This document shows, one piece after another, positions 1 to 8,795 of a DNA stretch of 64,000 nt. The first letter of the stretch is position 1. Every line of letters begins with the position of its first letter. This stretch comes from JAGRKR01 sp041397725 (GTDB lineage: Bacteria > Pseudomonadota > Alphaproteobacteria > Rhizobiales > Hyphomicrobiaceae), in assembly GCA_041397725.1 (NCBI GenBank), contig JAWKVZ010000009.1, positions 107,329 through 171,328 on the forward strand. Direction: 5' to 3'. Made by a program: the position numbers and the translations under genes. The notes beneath the pieces were generated by a model. That model made no database searches and was not told where the DNA came from. It saw only the letters and a list, made by a program, of their open reading frames with translations.

Positions 1-1438
1 CGAGAACGGTGATGTCGGCCATGGCGCCCGTGCGAAGGGTGCCGCGGTCTGTGAGGCCGATGGCGGCGGCCGTCGCACCGGTCATCTTGTGCACGGCCGC
101 GGGCAAATCGAGGAGGCCGAGGTCGCGGGCGTAATGGCCGAGGATGCGCGGGAAGGTGCCGAACAGGCGGGGGTGCGGCAGGTCTGCGGCGAGCGGGCCG
201 CCGGGCCCGAGGGCGCGGCCGTCGGAGCCGACCAGCACCCAGGGGCAGGCCACGAAGGTCTCGATATCGGCTTCGGCGATGGCGGTGATCAGGCCCCGCG
301 TCGCGCCCCGGTCGGCGAGCAGGAGCGCACAGAGCGCGTCGACGCCGTCGCAGCCGTGTCTCTCAGCGAGCTCTGCGATGGTCGCGCCGACGGCATCCGC
401 ACTGCCGGGCGAGGTGGAAACCCGCACCGCATCCCACGAGGGGATGCGGCCGAAGGCATTGAGGCCGCGCGCGGCGATGTCCGCGCGCACGCGCGCGCGG
501 GCATCGGCATCGGCGAGCCTCTCCAGCAGTCGCGCCACGCCGCCCTCGAGCATCCAGGACGGCAGCAGGTTGCGCAGGGGATTGACTGCGGTGGGGTATG
601 GGTAGTGATCGCAATCGATCGGCACGCCACGCTCGCGCGCTGCCGCCAGCGTCTCCAGTAGACGCTGCGCCGCGCCCCAGTTGTCGGATCCGGATACCTT
701 GATGTGGACGATCCGCGTGCGCGCGCCGGTGCGCTCGGCCGCCGCGATAGCCTCGTGCGCGGCTGTGAGCACGTCGTTCGCCTCGTCGCGCAGATGCGTG
801 GCATAGCGGGCGCCGTAGCGTGCCGCCAGCCGCGCGAAAGCCTCGAGCTCGGCGGATGAGGCGAACGCACCGGGCGCGGTAAATGGGCCGGAGGAAACAC
901 CGGCCGCGCCGGCGTCCAGAGCCTCCTCGACCAGTCGCTCCATGGCGGCCTGCTCGTGGTACGTGGGTGCGCGGTTCTCCAGCCCCATCACCGCGACGCG
1001 CACCGTGTTGTGCCCGACTTGCATCGCGACGTTGACCGAGGTCGGCGGGAACGACGCCATGTAGCCCGCGAAGTCGGTCTCGCGAAGCGACAGCGCTGGC
1101 GCCATGGCAGAGAGGTAGTCGGCGAGGACCGGCAGACGGCCTGGTGGAATTGGCGCCGCCGTGAAGCCGCAACTGCCGATCAACTCGGTCGTGATGCCCT
1201 GGTGCACGCGGCTCTCCGCCCGCGGGTAGAGCGGCAGGCTGAGGTCCGAATGGGTCTTCACGTCGATGAAGCCCGGCGCCACCACCAGGCCCTTCGCGTC
1301 GATGGTACGCCGGGCCGTACGTGCGCAGTCGGACCGGATCTCCACGATGCGATCCCCGCGAACGACGATATCGGCCGTGCGGGGCGGCGCGCCTGTGCCG
1401 TCGACGACCGCACCGCCACGGATCAGCAGGTCGTCCAT
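1..1438 (-). CDS. N-acyl-D-amino-acid deacylase family amidohydrolase, 3' end cut by window edge
   Basis: The frame opens at ATG 1438 and runs off the left edge, so only about 479 residues are visible. Family members hydrolyse N-acyl-D-amino acids or related amides with zinc at the mouth of a TIM barrel. Visible landmarks fit: an N-terminal beta-sandwich strand (MDDLLIRGGAVVDGTG), PGFID at residues 55-59, ELIGSCGF with the zinc-ligand Cys at about 91, a THLRDE segment, IVHIKVSG and a GSDG motif for the catalytic Asp. An oddity is that the usual H-x-H after PGFID reads K-T-H (Lys61, His63), so the first His of the alpha-metal site is missing. The gene lies 84 nt downstream of the flavin monooxygenase on the same strand and is probably co-transcribed. 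The family is fairly sure; the substrate is unknown. Confidence 0.8.
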   Translation of the reverse strand, partial: MDDLLIRGGAVVDGTGAPPRTADIVVRGDRIVEIRSDCARTARRTIDAKGLVVAPGFIDVKTHSDLSLPLYPRAESRVHQGITTELIGSCGFTAAPIPPGRLPVLADYLSAMAPALSLRETDFAGYMASFPPTSVNVAMQVGHNTVRVAVMGLENRAPTYHEQAAMERLVEEALDAGAAGVSSGPFTAPGAFASSAELEAFARLAARYGARYATHLRDEANDVLTAAHEAIAAAERTGARTRIVHIKVSGSDNWGAAQRLLETLAAARERGVPIDCDHYPYPTAVNPLRNLLPSWMLEGGVARLLERLADADARARVRADIAARGLNAFGRIPSWDAVRVSTSPGSADAVGATIAELAERHGCDGVDALCALLLADRGATRGLITAIAEADIETFVACPWVLVGSDGRALGPGGPLAADLPHPRLFGTFPRILGHYARDLGLLDLPAAVHKMTGATAAAIGLTDRGTLRTGAMADITVL

Positions 1439-1522
1439 CGCCTACTCCATCGAGCCGGGCGCCGCTGTTGCCACGCCGGCCCACGTGCGAGGGTGAGATT
1501 GACGCCCCCCCCTGTGACGTGA

Positions 1523-2638
1523 TCAGGCCGCTTGCGGCAGACCGTCCGCGAGCCGGTCGGCGAAGTAGGGCATGACCTTCTGGGAGAAGGTGCGCGCCGC
1601 CTCCGCGTGCGTGAAGCCGGACAGGCAGAACGACGAGCAGCCCGCATCGACGAATTCCTGCAGGGTCGCGGCGACCTGTTCGGGATTGCCGACCACGGCG
1701 ATGCCGGCGCCGGCGCGGGCCTTGGAGATGCCGGCCCACAGGTGCGGATGGATCTTGAGATCGTCGCCGGCCTGCTCGAGCAGCTCCCAGACGCGGCGGT
1801 TGGCTTCCGACGTCCGGCGGATGGCTGCGACCGTGTCCGCGCCCTTGCGCATATTGTAGGGACTGACGCCGACCGCGCCCTTGACCAGCGCATTGGCGCG
1901 ATCCCAGGCTTCCGCCTCGGTGTCGGCGCAGACGATCTGCAACCGCATGCCGAACTGCAGCGCCTTCTCGCGTCCATATTTCGCCGCCAGCTTGCGAAGC
2001 TCGCCGATGCGCTGCTCGATCACCTTGGGCTTGTCGCCCCAGAAGAGATGCACGGTGGAATGCTTGGCCGAGATCTCCGCGGCATAGGCCGAGCCGCCAC
2101 CGAGGAAGAATGGCGGGTGGGGCTTCTGCAAGGGCTTGGGCTCGATGACCTGATTGCAGGTGTAGTGCTTGCCGACGTGGCCGATCGGCTCGTCGGAAGC
2201 CCACAGCTTCTTCATGATGGTGACTTCCTCGTCCATCTTCTCGTAGCGGACTTCTTTGGAGTCGAGGATGCCGTCGGCGGCGGAATCGTCGTCGTTGATG
2301 CCGGCGATCAGGTTGATGCAGAGCCGGCCGCCCGACATCTGATCGAGAGTTGCGAGCAACCGGGCGGAGAGAGCAGGGTTGACGTAGCCCGAGCGCAACG
2401 CGATCAGCGGCGCCACGTTGCGCGTGCGCGCCGCGTACCAGGACGCCACGACGGTGGCCTCCCAGCAGATGGCATTGACGGGCATCAACAGGTACTTGTA
2501 GCCGCCGTTATCCACGGCATCGACGATCTCGTCGAGCATCGGTCGCGACGGCGGGATGCGCTGGGCCGGATCGGTCAGGCAGGTGCTGTCGCCGTTGGTC
2601 GGCAAAAACCATCCGAAGGTGATGTCGCGCTGTGCCAT
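1523..2638 (-). CDS. LLM-class flavin-dependent monooxygenase, SsuD-like
   Basis: A predicted FMNH2-dependent monooxygenase of the bacterial luciferase-like superfamily, 371 residues. It matches alkanesulfonate monooxygenase SsuD along its length: WFLPTNGD near the N-terminus, a CWEATVVAS segment, ATLDQMSGGR, NLIAGIND, the PPFFLGG strand, an HLFWGDKP stretch and a C-terminal VGNPEQVAATL phosphate-binding region. SsuD enzymes release sulfite from alkanesulfonates; related LLM enzymes act on other sulfur or nitrogen compounds, so the substrate is open. ATG 2638 was chosen because a Shine-Dalgarno-like AGGAAG precedes it. An in-frame ATG at 2713 would add 25 Ala/Pro-rich residues and has no ribosome-binding site. 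No ssuABC transporter genes and no flavin reductase gene are nearby. Confidence 0.85.
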   Translation of the reverse strand: MAQRDITFGWFLPTNGDSTCLTDPAQRIPPSRPMLDEIVDAVDNGGYKYLLMPVNAICWEATVVASWYAARTRNVAPLIALRSGYVNPALSARLLATLDQMSGGRLCINLIAGINDDDSAADGILDSKEVRYEKMDEEVTIMKKLWASDEPIGHVGKHYTCNQVIEPKPLQKPHPPFFLGGGSAYAAEISAKHSTVHLFWGDKPKVIEQRIGELRKLAAKYGREKALQFGMRLQIVCADTEAEAWDRANALVKGAVGVSPYNMRKGADTVAAIRRTSEANRRVWELLEQAGDDLKIHPHLWAGISKARAGAGIAVVGNPEQVAATLQEFVDAGCSSFCLSGFTHAEAARTFSQKVMPYFADRLADGLPQAA

Positions 2639-2781
2639 GGGCCGATCCCGCTTCCTGGTGTCACTGGTGGCTGCCGCTGCCGGAGGCACGGCCGGGTTGC
2701 TTACTGACGTCATGTTATCGATGCGCGCGCGTCGAAGCAACGCGGCGGCGGGCTGAGCGCGACATTTTGCGACCAGAACCG

Positions 2782-3702
2782 TCACAGGCGCGGCATCAGT
2801 GCCGCGCGGCGGTCCAGGAGAAAGCGGATGAGGATTTCGGCGGCCCGGCTCGGCAGGCGGTCGCTGCGGTGAACCAGGAACCACTGGCGGATGACCGGCA
2901 GCCCCGCGACATCCAGCGTCGCGAGCTTGCCGTCCTCTATCTCGGCCATGCACGTGTGGGCGGAAATGATGGAGAGGCCGAGCCCGGCCAGGACGGCCTG
3001 CTTTATGGTCTCGTTGGTGCCCATCTCCACCACGTCGAAGGGCCGCCCGCCGCCGATCCGCTCCAGGAACCGCTCCATCAGGCGCCGCGTGCCGGAGCCG
3101 TTCTCCCGCGCGAGAAAGCGCTCCGCGAACAACTCTCCGACGTCGATGTCGGCAGCGTCGGCGAGGCGGTGGCCGGGCGGCGCGATCAGCACGTGGGGAT
3201 GGTCGCCGAGCGCGATGGCCGTCAGGGGCAGATGGTCCGGCGGCTGGCCCATGATCATCACGTCGACCTCGCTCGACTCGAGCCATCGAATGATCTCACG
3301 GCGGTTGCCGACGGCGAGGCGCACACGGATCGCGGGATGAGCGGCTTGAAAGGTGGCCGCGATCTGCGGCGCGATGTACTTGGCGGTGCTCACGGCCCCG
3401 AGCAGCACCGAGCCTGCGGCACCTGAGCGCAGATCGTCTATGCGGGAGCGGGTGCGGGCGAGCAGGCGCTCGATGTCGTCAGCGGCATCGACCAGGACCT
3501 GTCCGACCTCGGTCGGCACGAACCCGTCGCGCGAGCGGTCGAAGAGGGCGGCGCCTACGCTTTTCTCCAGTATTTTCAGTTGTGTCGTGATCGCGGGCGG
3601 GGTGACCGACAGCTCGCGTGCGGCGGCTGTCACCGAGCCGGTCTGGACGGTGCAGGCGAGCGCGCGCAGGTGCTTCAGAGTGAGGCTGCGAAAGTCTGGC
3701 AT
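2782..3702 (-). CDS. cbbR: LysR-family transcriptional regulator CbbR
   Basis: A 306-residue LysR-type regulator with an N-terminal winged helix-turn-helix (residues 5-65, including TAAARELSVTPPAIT) and a periplasmic-binding-like effector domain (about 95-300). It is transcribed away from cbbF across a 108-nt spacer, which is the standard position of CbbR beside Calvin-cycle operons, and its sequence (KHLRALACTVQTGSVTAAA at the start) is typical of CbbR. CbbR proteins bind the divergent promoter and activate cbb transcription in response to metabolites such as RuBP or NADPH. The assignment rests on both sequence and position. Length is normal and nothing looks damaged. Confidence 0.92.
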   Translation of the reverse strand: MPDFRSLTLKHLRALACTVQTGSVTAAARELSVTPPAITTQLKILEKSVGAALFDRSRDGFVPTEVGQVLVDAADDIERLLARTRSRIDDLRSGAAGSVLLGAVSTAKYIAPQIAATFQAAHPAIRVRLAVGNRREIIRWLESSEVDVMIMGQPPDHLPLTAIALGDHPHVLIAPPGHRLADAADIDVGELFAERFLARENGSGTRRLMERFLERIGGGRPFDVVEMGTNETIKQAVLAGLGLSIISAHTCMAEIEDGKLATLDVAGLPVIRQWFLVHRSDRLPSRAAEILIRFLLDRRAALMPRL

Positions 3703-3810
3703 TCAATTTTTCTACATCAGTCTGCAAAATTATTAAATTTTCTTTTGGTCGCGACCTGCACCACGCTGCCCCTCGTCACGACGAGTGCGGGTAACCAGGG
3801 AGCGGCGGCC
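3703..3810. promoter_or_regulatory. Divergent cbbR/cbbF promoter region
   Basis: This 108-nt spacer separates the divergent cbbR and cbbF start codons. It contains a sharply AT-rich patch (about 3701-3747) in otherwise GC-rich DNA, the expected place for the -10 regions and the CbbR operator. Several T-N-A triplets are present (for example 3717-3719, 3730-3732 and 3733-3735), but I could not pick out a clean TNA-N7/8-TNA pair, so no exact operator is claimed. A good ribosome-binding site (AGGGAGCGG) precedes the cbbF ATG. Confidence 0.6.
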
Positions 3811-4866
3811 ATGGCGCAGATCGATCACGAAACGAGCCTCGATCTCGGCGAGCGATTGCTGGCGGCGGCCCGGCGGAATCCGACGAAACGCTCGGTCGCC
3901 AAGGTTGTGGTGGCGCTGGCCAGTGTGGCGCGTCAGATCTCCGGCCTGCTGGCTCGTGGTCCGCTGGCCGGGCGGCTCGGCGAGGCGGCGGGGGGAGCCA
4001 ACGCCGATGGTGACGCGCAGAAGCGTCTGGACGTGCTGGCCAATACGCTGATCATCGAGGCTCTGAAACGCACGCCGACCGCCTACTACGCCTCCGAGGA
4101 GGAGGACGCGATCCTGACCTTGGCGCGCAATGGCCTGCTGGCCGTCGCTGTCGATCCGCTCGACGGCTCGTCCAACATCGACGTCAACGTTTCCATCGGC
4201 ACCATCTTCTCCATCTATCCCGCCTCCCGCGACGGGGCGACGGCCTCGTTCTTCCGTCCGGGCCGCGAGCAGATCGCCAGCGGCTACTTCGTCTACGGCT
4301 CGCACACGGCGCTGGTGCTGACCACCGGGGAGGGCGTCGATCTCTACGTGCTCGATCCACAGAGCGGCGCGTTCGTGCTGGCGGGGGCGGGCCTGACGAT
4401 CCCCGCGGCGACGCGCGAGTTCGCGATCAACACCTCGAACTATCGCCACTGGCCGGAGCCGGTGCGCACGTTCATCGACGATTGCGTTGCCGGCAAGGAC
4501 GGTCCGCGCGCCAAAGACTTCAACATGCGCTGGATCGCCTCGCTGGTGGCCGAGACGCACCGCATTTTCGCGCGCGGCGGCGTGTTCCTCTATCCCGCAG
4601 ATCGGCGCAAGGGCTACGAGAGGGGGCGGCTGCGGCTTCTCTACGAGGCAGCACCCATCGCGCTGCTGGCCGAGCAGGCGGGCGGTGTGGCGATCGACGG
4701 CGAGATCCGCATCCTCGACAAGACGCCGGCCGACATGCACCAGCGCACGCCCCTGATCTTCGGCTCTGCGGAGAAGGTCCAGCGCATCAGGGACTACCAC
4801 ACAGAGCCGGCATACCAGCGTCAGAAGGCTCCGCTCTTCGCCGAGCGCAGCCTGTTCCGGGCCTGA
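3811..4866 (+). CDS. cbbF: Fructose-1,6-bisphosphatase, class I (Calvin cycle)
   Basis: Hydrolyses fructose-1,6-bisphosphate (and probably sedoheptulose-1,7-bisphosphate) in the regenerative half of the Calvin cycle. The 351-residue product carries the class I signature VDPLDGSSN at residues 114-122, which holds metal- and phosphate-binding acidic residues, the upstream acidic run ASEEED, and the C-terminal RGGVFLYPAD and GRLRLLYEAAP motifs that line the sugar-phosphate site. The start at ATG 3811 is supported by an AGGGAGCGG ribosome-binding site. An upstream in-frame extension would run into the promoter region. It is the first gene of cbbF-P-A-L-S-X, opposite cbbR, so it should be under CbbR control. 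Confidence 0.95.
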   Translation: MAQIDHETSLDLGERLLAAARRNPTKRSVAKVVVALASVARQISGLLARGPLAGRLGEAAGGANADGDAQKRLDVLANTLIIEALKRTPTAYYASEEEDAILTLARNGLLAVAVDPLDGSSNIDVNVSIGTIFSIYPASRDGATASFFRPGREQIASGYFVYGSHTALVLTTGEGVDLYVLDPQSGAFVLAGAGLTIPAATREFAINTSNYRHWPEPVRTFIDDCVAGKDGPRAKDFNMRWIASLVAETHRIFARGGVFLYPADRRKGYERGRLRLLYEAAPIALLAEQAGGVAIDGEIRILDKTPADMHQRTPLIFGSAEKVQRIRDYHTEPAYQRQKAPLFAERSLFRA

Positions 4867-4877
4867 GGAGGCCGCCC

Positions 4878-5753
4878 ATGTCGGCAAACCATCCCATCAT
4901 CTCGGTGGTCGGCTCCTCCGGGGCCGGCACGAGCACCGTCCGCCATACCTTCGAGCAGATCTTCCGGCGCGAAGGTATCGAGGCCGCAATGATCGAAGGC
5001 GATGCCTTCCACCGCTTCGACCGCGCGGCCATGAAGGCCGAGATGGAGCGCCGCATCGCCGCTGGCGATCACACGTTCAGCCATTTCTCCATGGAAGCGA
5101 ACCTGCTCGACGAGCTCGAGGCGCAGTTCAAGGCCTATGCGGAAACCGGCCGTTGCCGCTCGCGCACCTACGTCCACAGCGACGAGGAGGCTGTCGTGCA
5201 CGCCATGCCGCCGGGCCAGTTCACCGACTGGCGCAAGATCGGCGAAGGTTCGGAGCTGCTGTTCTACGAGGGGCTCCACGGTGCAGTGCGCACGCCCGCC
5301 GTCGACATCGCGCGCTGGGCCGACCTGAAGATCGGGGTCGTGCCGGTCATCAATCTCGAATGGATCCAGAAGATCCACCGGGACCGTGCCGCGCGAGGCT
5401 ACACGACCGAGGCCGTGACGGACACCATCCTCAGGCGCATGACGGCCTATGTGAACGTCATCTGCCCGCAGTTCTCCGAAACCGATGTCAACTTTCAGCG
5501 CGTGCCGACGGTCGATACCTCGAACCCGTTCGTGGCGCGCTGGATACCGACGGCAGGCGAGTCGCTCGTGGTGATCCGCTTCCGCAGCCCACGCGGCATC
5601 GACTTCCCCTATCTCGTCACCATGATCCCCGGCAGTTGGATGAGCCGCGCCAACTCGATCGTGATCCCAGGCGACAAGCTCGATCTGGCGATGCAGCTCA
5701 TCCTGACGCCGATGATCATTCGCCTGGTCGAGCGGGCTCGCCGCGCGGGCTGA
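4878..5753 (+). CDS. cbbP: Phosphoribulokinase
   Basis: Phosphorylates ribulose-5-phosphate with ATP to give the RuBisCO substrate RuBP. The 291-residue protein has the bacterial-type PRK P-loop (GSSGAGTST at residues 12-20), the IEGDAFHRFDR catalytic Asp region, an HFSMEANL segment and the FYEGLHGAV motif. It starts 11 nt after the cbbF stop codon with a GAGGAGG ribosome-binding site inside the gap, so translation is probably coupled. The length is that of class I (octameric) PRKs, which are allosterically stimulated by NADH and inhibited by AMP. Confidence 0.95.
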   Translation: MSANHPIISVVGSSGAGTSTVRHTFEQIFRREGIEAAMIEGDAFHRFDRAAMKAEMERRIAAGDHTFSHFSMEANLLDELEAQFKAYAETGRCRSRTYVHSDEEAVVHAMPPGQFTDWRKIGEGSELLFYEGLHGAVRTPAVDIARWADLKIGVVPVINLEWIQKIHRDRAARGYTTEAVTDTILRRMTAYVNVICPQFSETDVNFQRVPTVDTSNPFVARWIPTAGESLVVIRFRSPRGIDFPYLVTMIPGSWMSRANSIVIPGDKLDLAMQLILTPMIIRLVERARRAG

Positions 5754-5795
5754 CGGTGCCGCCACAGCCGGCGGCAAAACACAGAGAGGTGAGGC

Positions 5796-6872
5796 ATGGC
5801 ACGCATCACGCTGAGGCAGCTTCTCGATCACGCCGCCGAGCACAGCTACGGCGTGCCGGCCTTCAACATCAACAACATGGAGCAGGGCCTCGCCATCATG
5901 GCGGCGGCCAGGGCGACGGACAGCCCGGTCATCATGCAGGTGAGCCGCGGCGCCCGCTCCTACGCCAACGACATCATGCTGGCGAAGATGATGGAGGCGC
6001 TGGAGCTGATGTATCCGGACATTCCCGTCTGCATCCATCAGGATCACGGCAACACTGTCGCCACCTGCCTCACCGCCATCCAGAACGGCTTCACCTCGGT
6101 GATGATGGACGGCTCGCTCGAGGCGGACGCCAGGACGCCGGCCGACTACGCCTACAACGTCGCCATCACGCGGCAGGTGGCCGACCTCGCGCACATGGTC
6201 GGCGCCTCGGTCGAAGGTGAGCTCGGCTGCCTCGGCAGTCTCGAGACCGGCCACGGCGAGGCCGAGGACGGCCACGGCTTCGAGGGGCGGCTCGACCGGG
6301 CGAAGCTGCTGACAGACCCCGACGAGGCCGCCCGCTTCGTCGCCGAGACGAAGGTCGACGCGCTGGCGGTGGCCATCGGCACCAGTCACGGCGCCTACAA
6401 GTTCACGCGCAAGCCGACAGGCGACGTGCTCGCCATGGACGTGATCGAGAAGATCCACGCGAGGCTGCCCGACACGCACATCGTCATGCACGGCTCGTCG
6501 TCGGTGCCGGAGGAATGGCAGGCCGTGTTCAAGGCGCACGGAGGCGAGATGCGCGAGACCTACGGCGTGCCGGTCGAGGAGATCGTACGCGGTATCCGCC
6601 ACGGTGTGAGGAAGGTCAACATCGACACCGACCTGCGCCTCGCCGCCGCTGCCGAGTTCCGTCGCGTGGCGGCGACAGCCCCCGGCGAGTTTGACCCGCG
6701 AAAGTTTCTCAAGCCGGCCCTGGACGCCATGAGCAAGGTCTGCCGGGAGCGCTTCGAGGCCTTCGGCACCGCCGGCCACGCCGCGCGCATCAAGGTCGTG
6801 CCGATGAGCGACATGGCCAAGCGCTATGCGCAAGGCGCCCTCGATCCCGGCCGCACGGCCAATGCAGCCTGA
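5796..6872 (+). CDS. cbbA: Class II fructose-bisphosphate aldolase, Calvin-cycle subtype
   Basis: Condenses glyceraldehyde-3-phosphate with dihydroxyacetone phosphate (and erythrose-4-phosphate) in RuBP regeneration. Class II (zinc) hallmarks in the 358-residue product are YGVPAFNINN at the N-terminus, IHQDHG with the metal/catalytic residues at 81-84, VEGELGCLG, a histidine in GTSHGAYK, and HGSSSVP and VNIDTDLR near the C-terminus. This long subtype is typical of cbb operons. The ribosome-binding site AGAGAGGTGAGG directly precedes ATG 5796. Only 42 nt separate it from cbbP, the place where related alphaproteobacterial operons carry the transketolase gene cbbT; there is no trace of cbbT here. 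Confidence 0.94.
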   Translation: MARITLRQLLDHAAEHSYGVPAFNINNMEQGLAIMAAARATDSPVIMQVSRGARSYANDIMLAKMMEALELMYPDIPVCIHQDHGNTVATCLTAIQNGFTSVMMDGSLEADARTPADYAYNVAITRQVADLAHMVGASVEGELGCLGSLETGHGEAEDGHGFEGRLDRAKLLTDPDEAARFVAETKVDALAVAIGTSHGAYKFTRKPTGDVLAMDVIEKIHARLPDTHIVMHGSSSVPEEWQAVFKAHGGEMRETYGVPVEEIVRGIRHGVRKVNIDTDLRLAAAAEFRRVAATAPGEFDPRKFLKPALDAMSKVCRERFEAFGTAGHAARIKVVPMSDMAKRYAQGALDPGRTANAA

Positions 6873-6909
6873 CGGCGGCGCCCCGAGTAATCCCGAGAGG
6901 ACAGATGTC

Positions 6910-8370
6910 ATGCAGGACAAGAGCACGACCGAGATCAAGGGCAAGGAGCGGTACAAGGCCGGCGTCCTGAAATACGCGCAGATGGGCTACTGGGACAGCG
7001 ACTACGAGCCCAAGGACACCGACGTCATCGCGCTCTTCCGCATCACTCCGCAGGAGGGCGTCGATCCGATCGAGGCGGCAGCCGCGGTTGCCGGCGAGAG
7101 CTCGACCGCGACCTGGACGGTCGTGTGGACCGACCGTCTCACGGCCTGTGACCAGTATCGCGCCAAGGCCTACCGAGTGGAGTCTGTGGCCGGCACGCCC
7201 GGGCAGTATTTCTGCTACGTCGCCTACGATCTCATCCTGTTCGAGCCGGGCTCCATCGCCAACCTCACGGCCTCGATCATCGGCAACGTGTTCTCGTTCA
7301 AGCCGCTCAAGGCGGCGCGGCTCGAGGACATGCGCTTTCCCGCCGCCTACGTGAAGACGTACAAGGGACCGCCCACCGGCATCGTCGTGGAGCGCGAGCG
7401 CCTCGACAAGTTCGGCAAGCCGCTGCTCGGCGCCACGACCAAGCCGAAGCTCGGCCTCTCCGGCAAGAACTACGGCCGCGTCGTCTACGAGGGCCTCAAG
7501 GGCGGCCTCGACTTCATGAAGGACGACGAGAACATCAATTCGCAGGCGTTCATGCACTGGCGCGACCGTTTCCTCTACTGCATGGAGGCCGTCAACAAAG
7601 CGTCCGCCGAGACTGGCGAGGTGAAGGGGCACTACCTCAACATCACCGCCGGCACGATGGAGGAGATGTACCGGCGCGCGGAGCTCGCCAAGGAGCTCGG
7701 ATCGGTGATCGTGATGGTCGATCTGATCATCGGCTGGACCGCGATCCAGTCGATCTCGGAGTGGTGCCGGCAGAACGACATGATCCTGCACATGCACCGG
7801 GCCGGACACGGCACCTACACGCGCCAGAAGAGCCACGGCATCTCGTTCCGCGTCATCGCCAAGTGGCTGCGGCTCGCCGGCGTCGATCATCTCCACTGCG
7901 GCACCGCCGTCGGCAAGCTCGAGGGAGACCCCCTGACGGTGCAGGGCTACTACAACGTCTGTCGCGAGATGAAGAACGCGGTCGATCTGCCGCGCGGGCT
8001 GTTCTTCGAGCAGGACTGGGCCGATACGCTGAAGGTCATGCCCGTGGCTTCGGGCGGCATCCACGCCGGCCAGATGCACCAGCTTCTCGATCTGTTCGGG
8101 GACGACGTCGTGCTGCAATTCGGCGGTGGCACCATCGGCCACCCCATGGGCATCCAGGCCGGCGCCACCGCCAACCGCGTGGCGCTCGAGGCGATGGTGC
8201 TCGCCCGCAACGAGGGGCGTGACATCAGACACGAGGGGCCGGAAATCCTGCGCGCCGCCGCCAGATGGTGCAAGCCGTTGGAGGCCGCTCTCGATGTGTG
8301 GGGCGACATCACCTTCAACTACGCGCCCACGGACACGTCTGATTTCGTACCGACGCCGGGCGTCGCCTGA
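6910..8370 (+). CDS. cbbL: RuBisCO large subunit, form IC (red type)
   Basis: Catalytic subunit of ribulose-1,5-bisphosphate carboxylase/oxygenase, 486 residues. Active-site landmarks are intact: the TTKPKLGLS motif with Lys178 and Lys180, GGLDFMKDDE with the carbamylated Lys204, HMHRAGHGT, the loop-6 lysine at 336 in GTAVGKLEGDP, and the C-terminal phosphate-binding GGGTIGHPMG. The N-terminal extension (KERYKAGVLKYAQMGYWD) and the neighbouring cbbX mark it as the red-type form IC found in proteobacteria. ATG 6910 follows a GAGAGGA ribosome-binding site; an in-frame upstream start would overlap cbbA. The small-subunit gene follows after 28 nt. Confidence 0.97.
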   Translation: MQDKSTTEIKGKERYKAGVLKYAQMGYWDSDYEPKDTDVIALFRITPQEGVDPIEAAAAVAGESSTATWTVVWTDRLTACDQYRAKAYRVESVAGTPGQYFCYVAYDLILFEPGSIANLTASIIGNVFSFKPLKAARLEDMRFPAAYVKTYKGPPTGIVVERERLDKFGKPLLGATTKPKLGLSGKNYGRVVYEGLKGGLDFMKDDENINSQAFMHWRDRFLYCMEAVNKASAETGEVKGHYLNITAGTMEEMYRRAELAKELGSVIVMVDLIIGWTAIQSISEWCRQNDMILHMHRAGHGTYTRQKSHGISFRVIAKWLRLAGVDHLHCGTAVGKLEGDPLTVQGYYNVCREMKNAVDLPRGLFFEQDWADTLKVMPVASGGIHAGQMHQLLDLFGDDVVLQFGGGTIGHPMGIQAGATANRVALEAMVLARNEGRDIRHEGPEILRAAARWCKPLEAALDVWGDITFNYAPTDTSDFVPTPGVA

Positions 8371-8398
8371 CGGGGCCGCAGCAAGGGAGACCGAACCA

Positions 8399-8791
8399 AT
8401 GCGCATCACACAAGGCTGCTTCTCCTTCCTGCCGGATCTGAGCGACGCGCAGATCCACGCGCAGGTCGACTATTGCCTCGCCAACGGCTGGGCCGTCGGC
8501 ATCGAGTTCACGGAGGACCCGCATCCCCGCAACACCTACTGGGAGATGTGGGGCAACCCGATGTTCGATTTGCGTGACGCCAAGGGCGTGATGATGGAGC
8601 TCGACGCCTGCCGGCAGGCGCATCCGCAGGCGTATATCCGCCTCAACGCTTTCGATTCCACGCGCGGGTGGGAGACGGTCCGCATGTCCTTCATCGTCAA
8701 TCGGCCGGAGGTCGAGCCCAAGCTCGACATGACCCGTGTCGATGTGCGCGGGCGCGCGCAGGCCTACTCCTGGAAACCGGTGCGCGGGTGA
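8399..8791 (+). CDS. cbbS: RuBisCO small subunit, red type
   Basis: The 130-residue small subunit caps the L8S8 RuBisCO. It starts MRITQGCFSFLPDLSD and contains WAVGIEFTED, NTYWEMWGNPMFDL and the FIVNRPEVEP strand. The C-terminal tail (about residues 108-130, ending SWKPVRG) is the extra beta-hairpin that fills the central solvent channel in red-type enzymes and is absent from green-type small subunits. A GGGAGA ribosome-binding site lies before ATG 8399. It is co-transcribed with cbbL and cbbX. Confidence 0.95.
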   Translation: MRITQGCFSFLPDLSDAQIHAQVDYCLANGWAVGIEFTEDPHPRNTYWEMWGNPMFDLRDAKGVMMELDACRQAHPQAYIRLNAFDSTRGWETVRMSFIVNRPEVEPKLDMTRVDVRGRAQAYSWKPVRG

Positions 8792-8795
8792 CGCG

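Noticed and set aside
3717..3735. An exact CbbR operator (TNA-N7/8-TNA)
   Set aside because: TNA triplets are present, but none of the pairs I found had the expected spacing; only the promoter region as a whole is reported.
4821..6956. A 711-codon minus-strand frame opposite cbbP and cbbA
   Set aside because: Antisense to clear Calvin-cycle genes; no ribosome-binding site and no motif.
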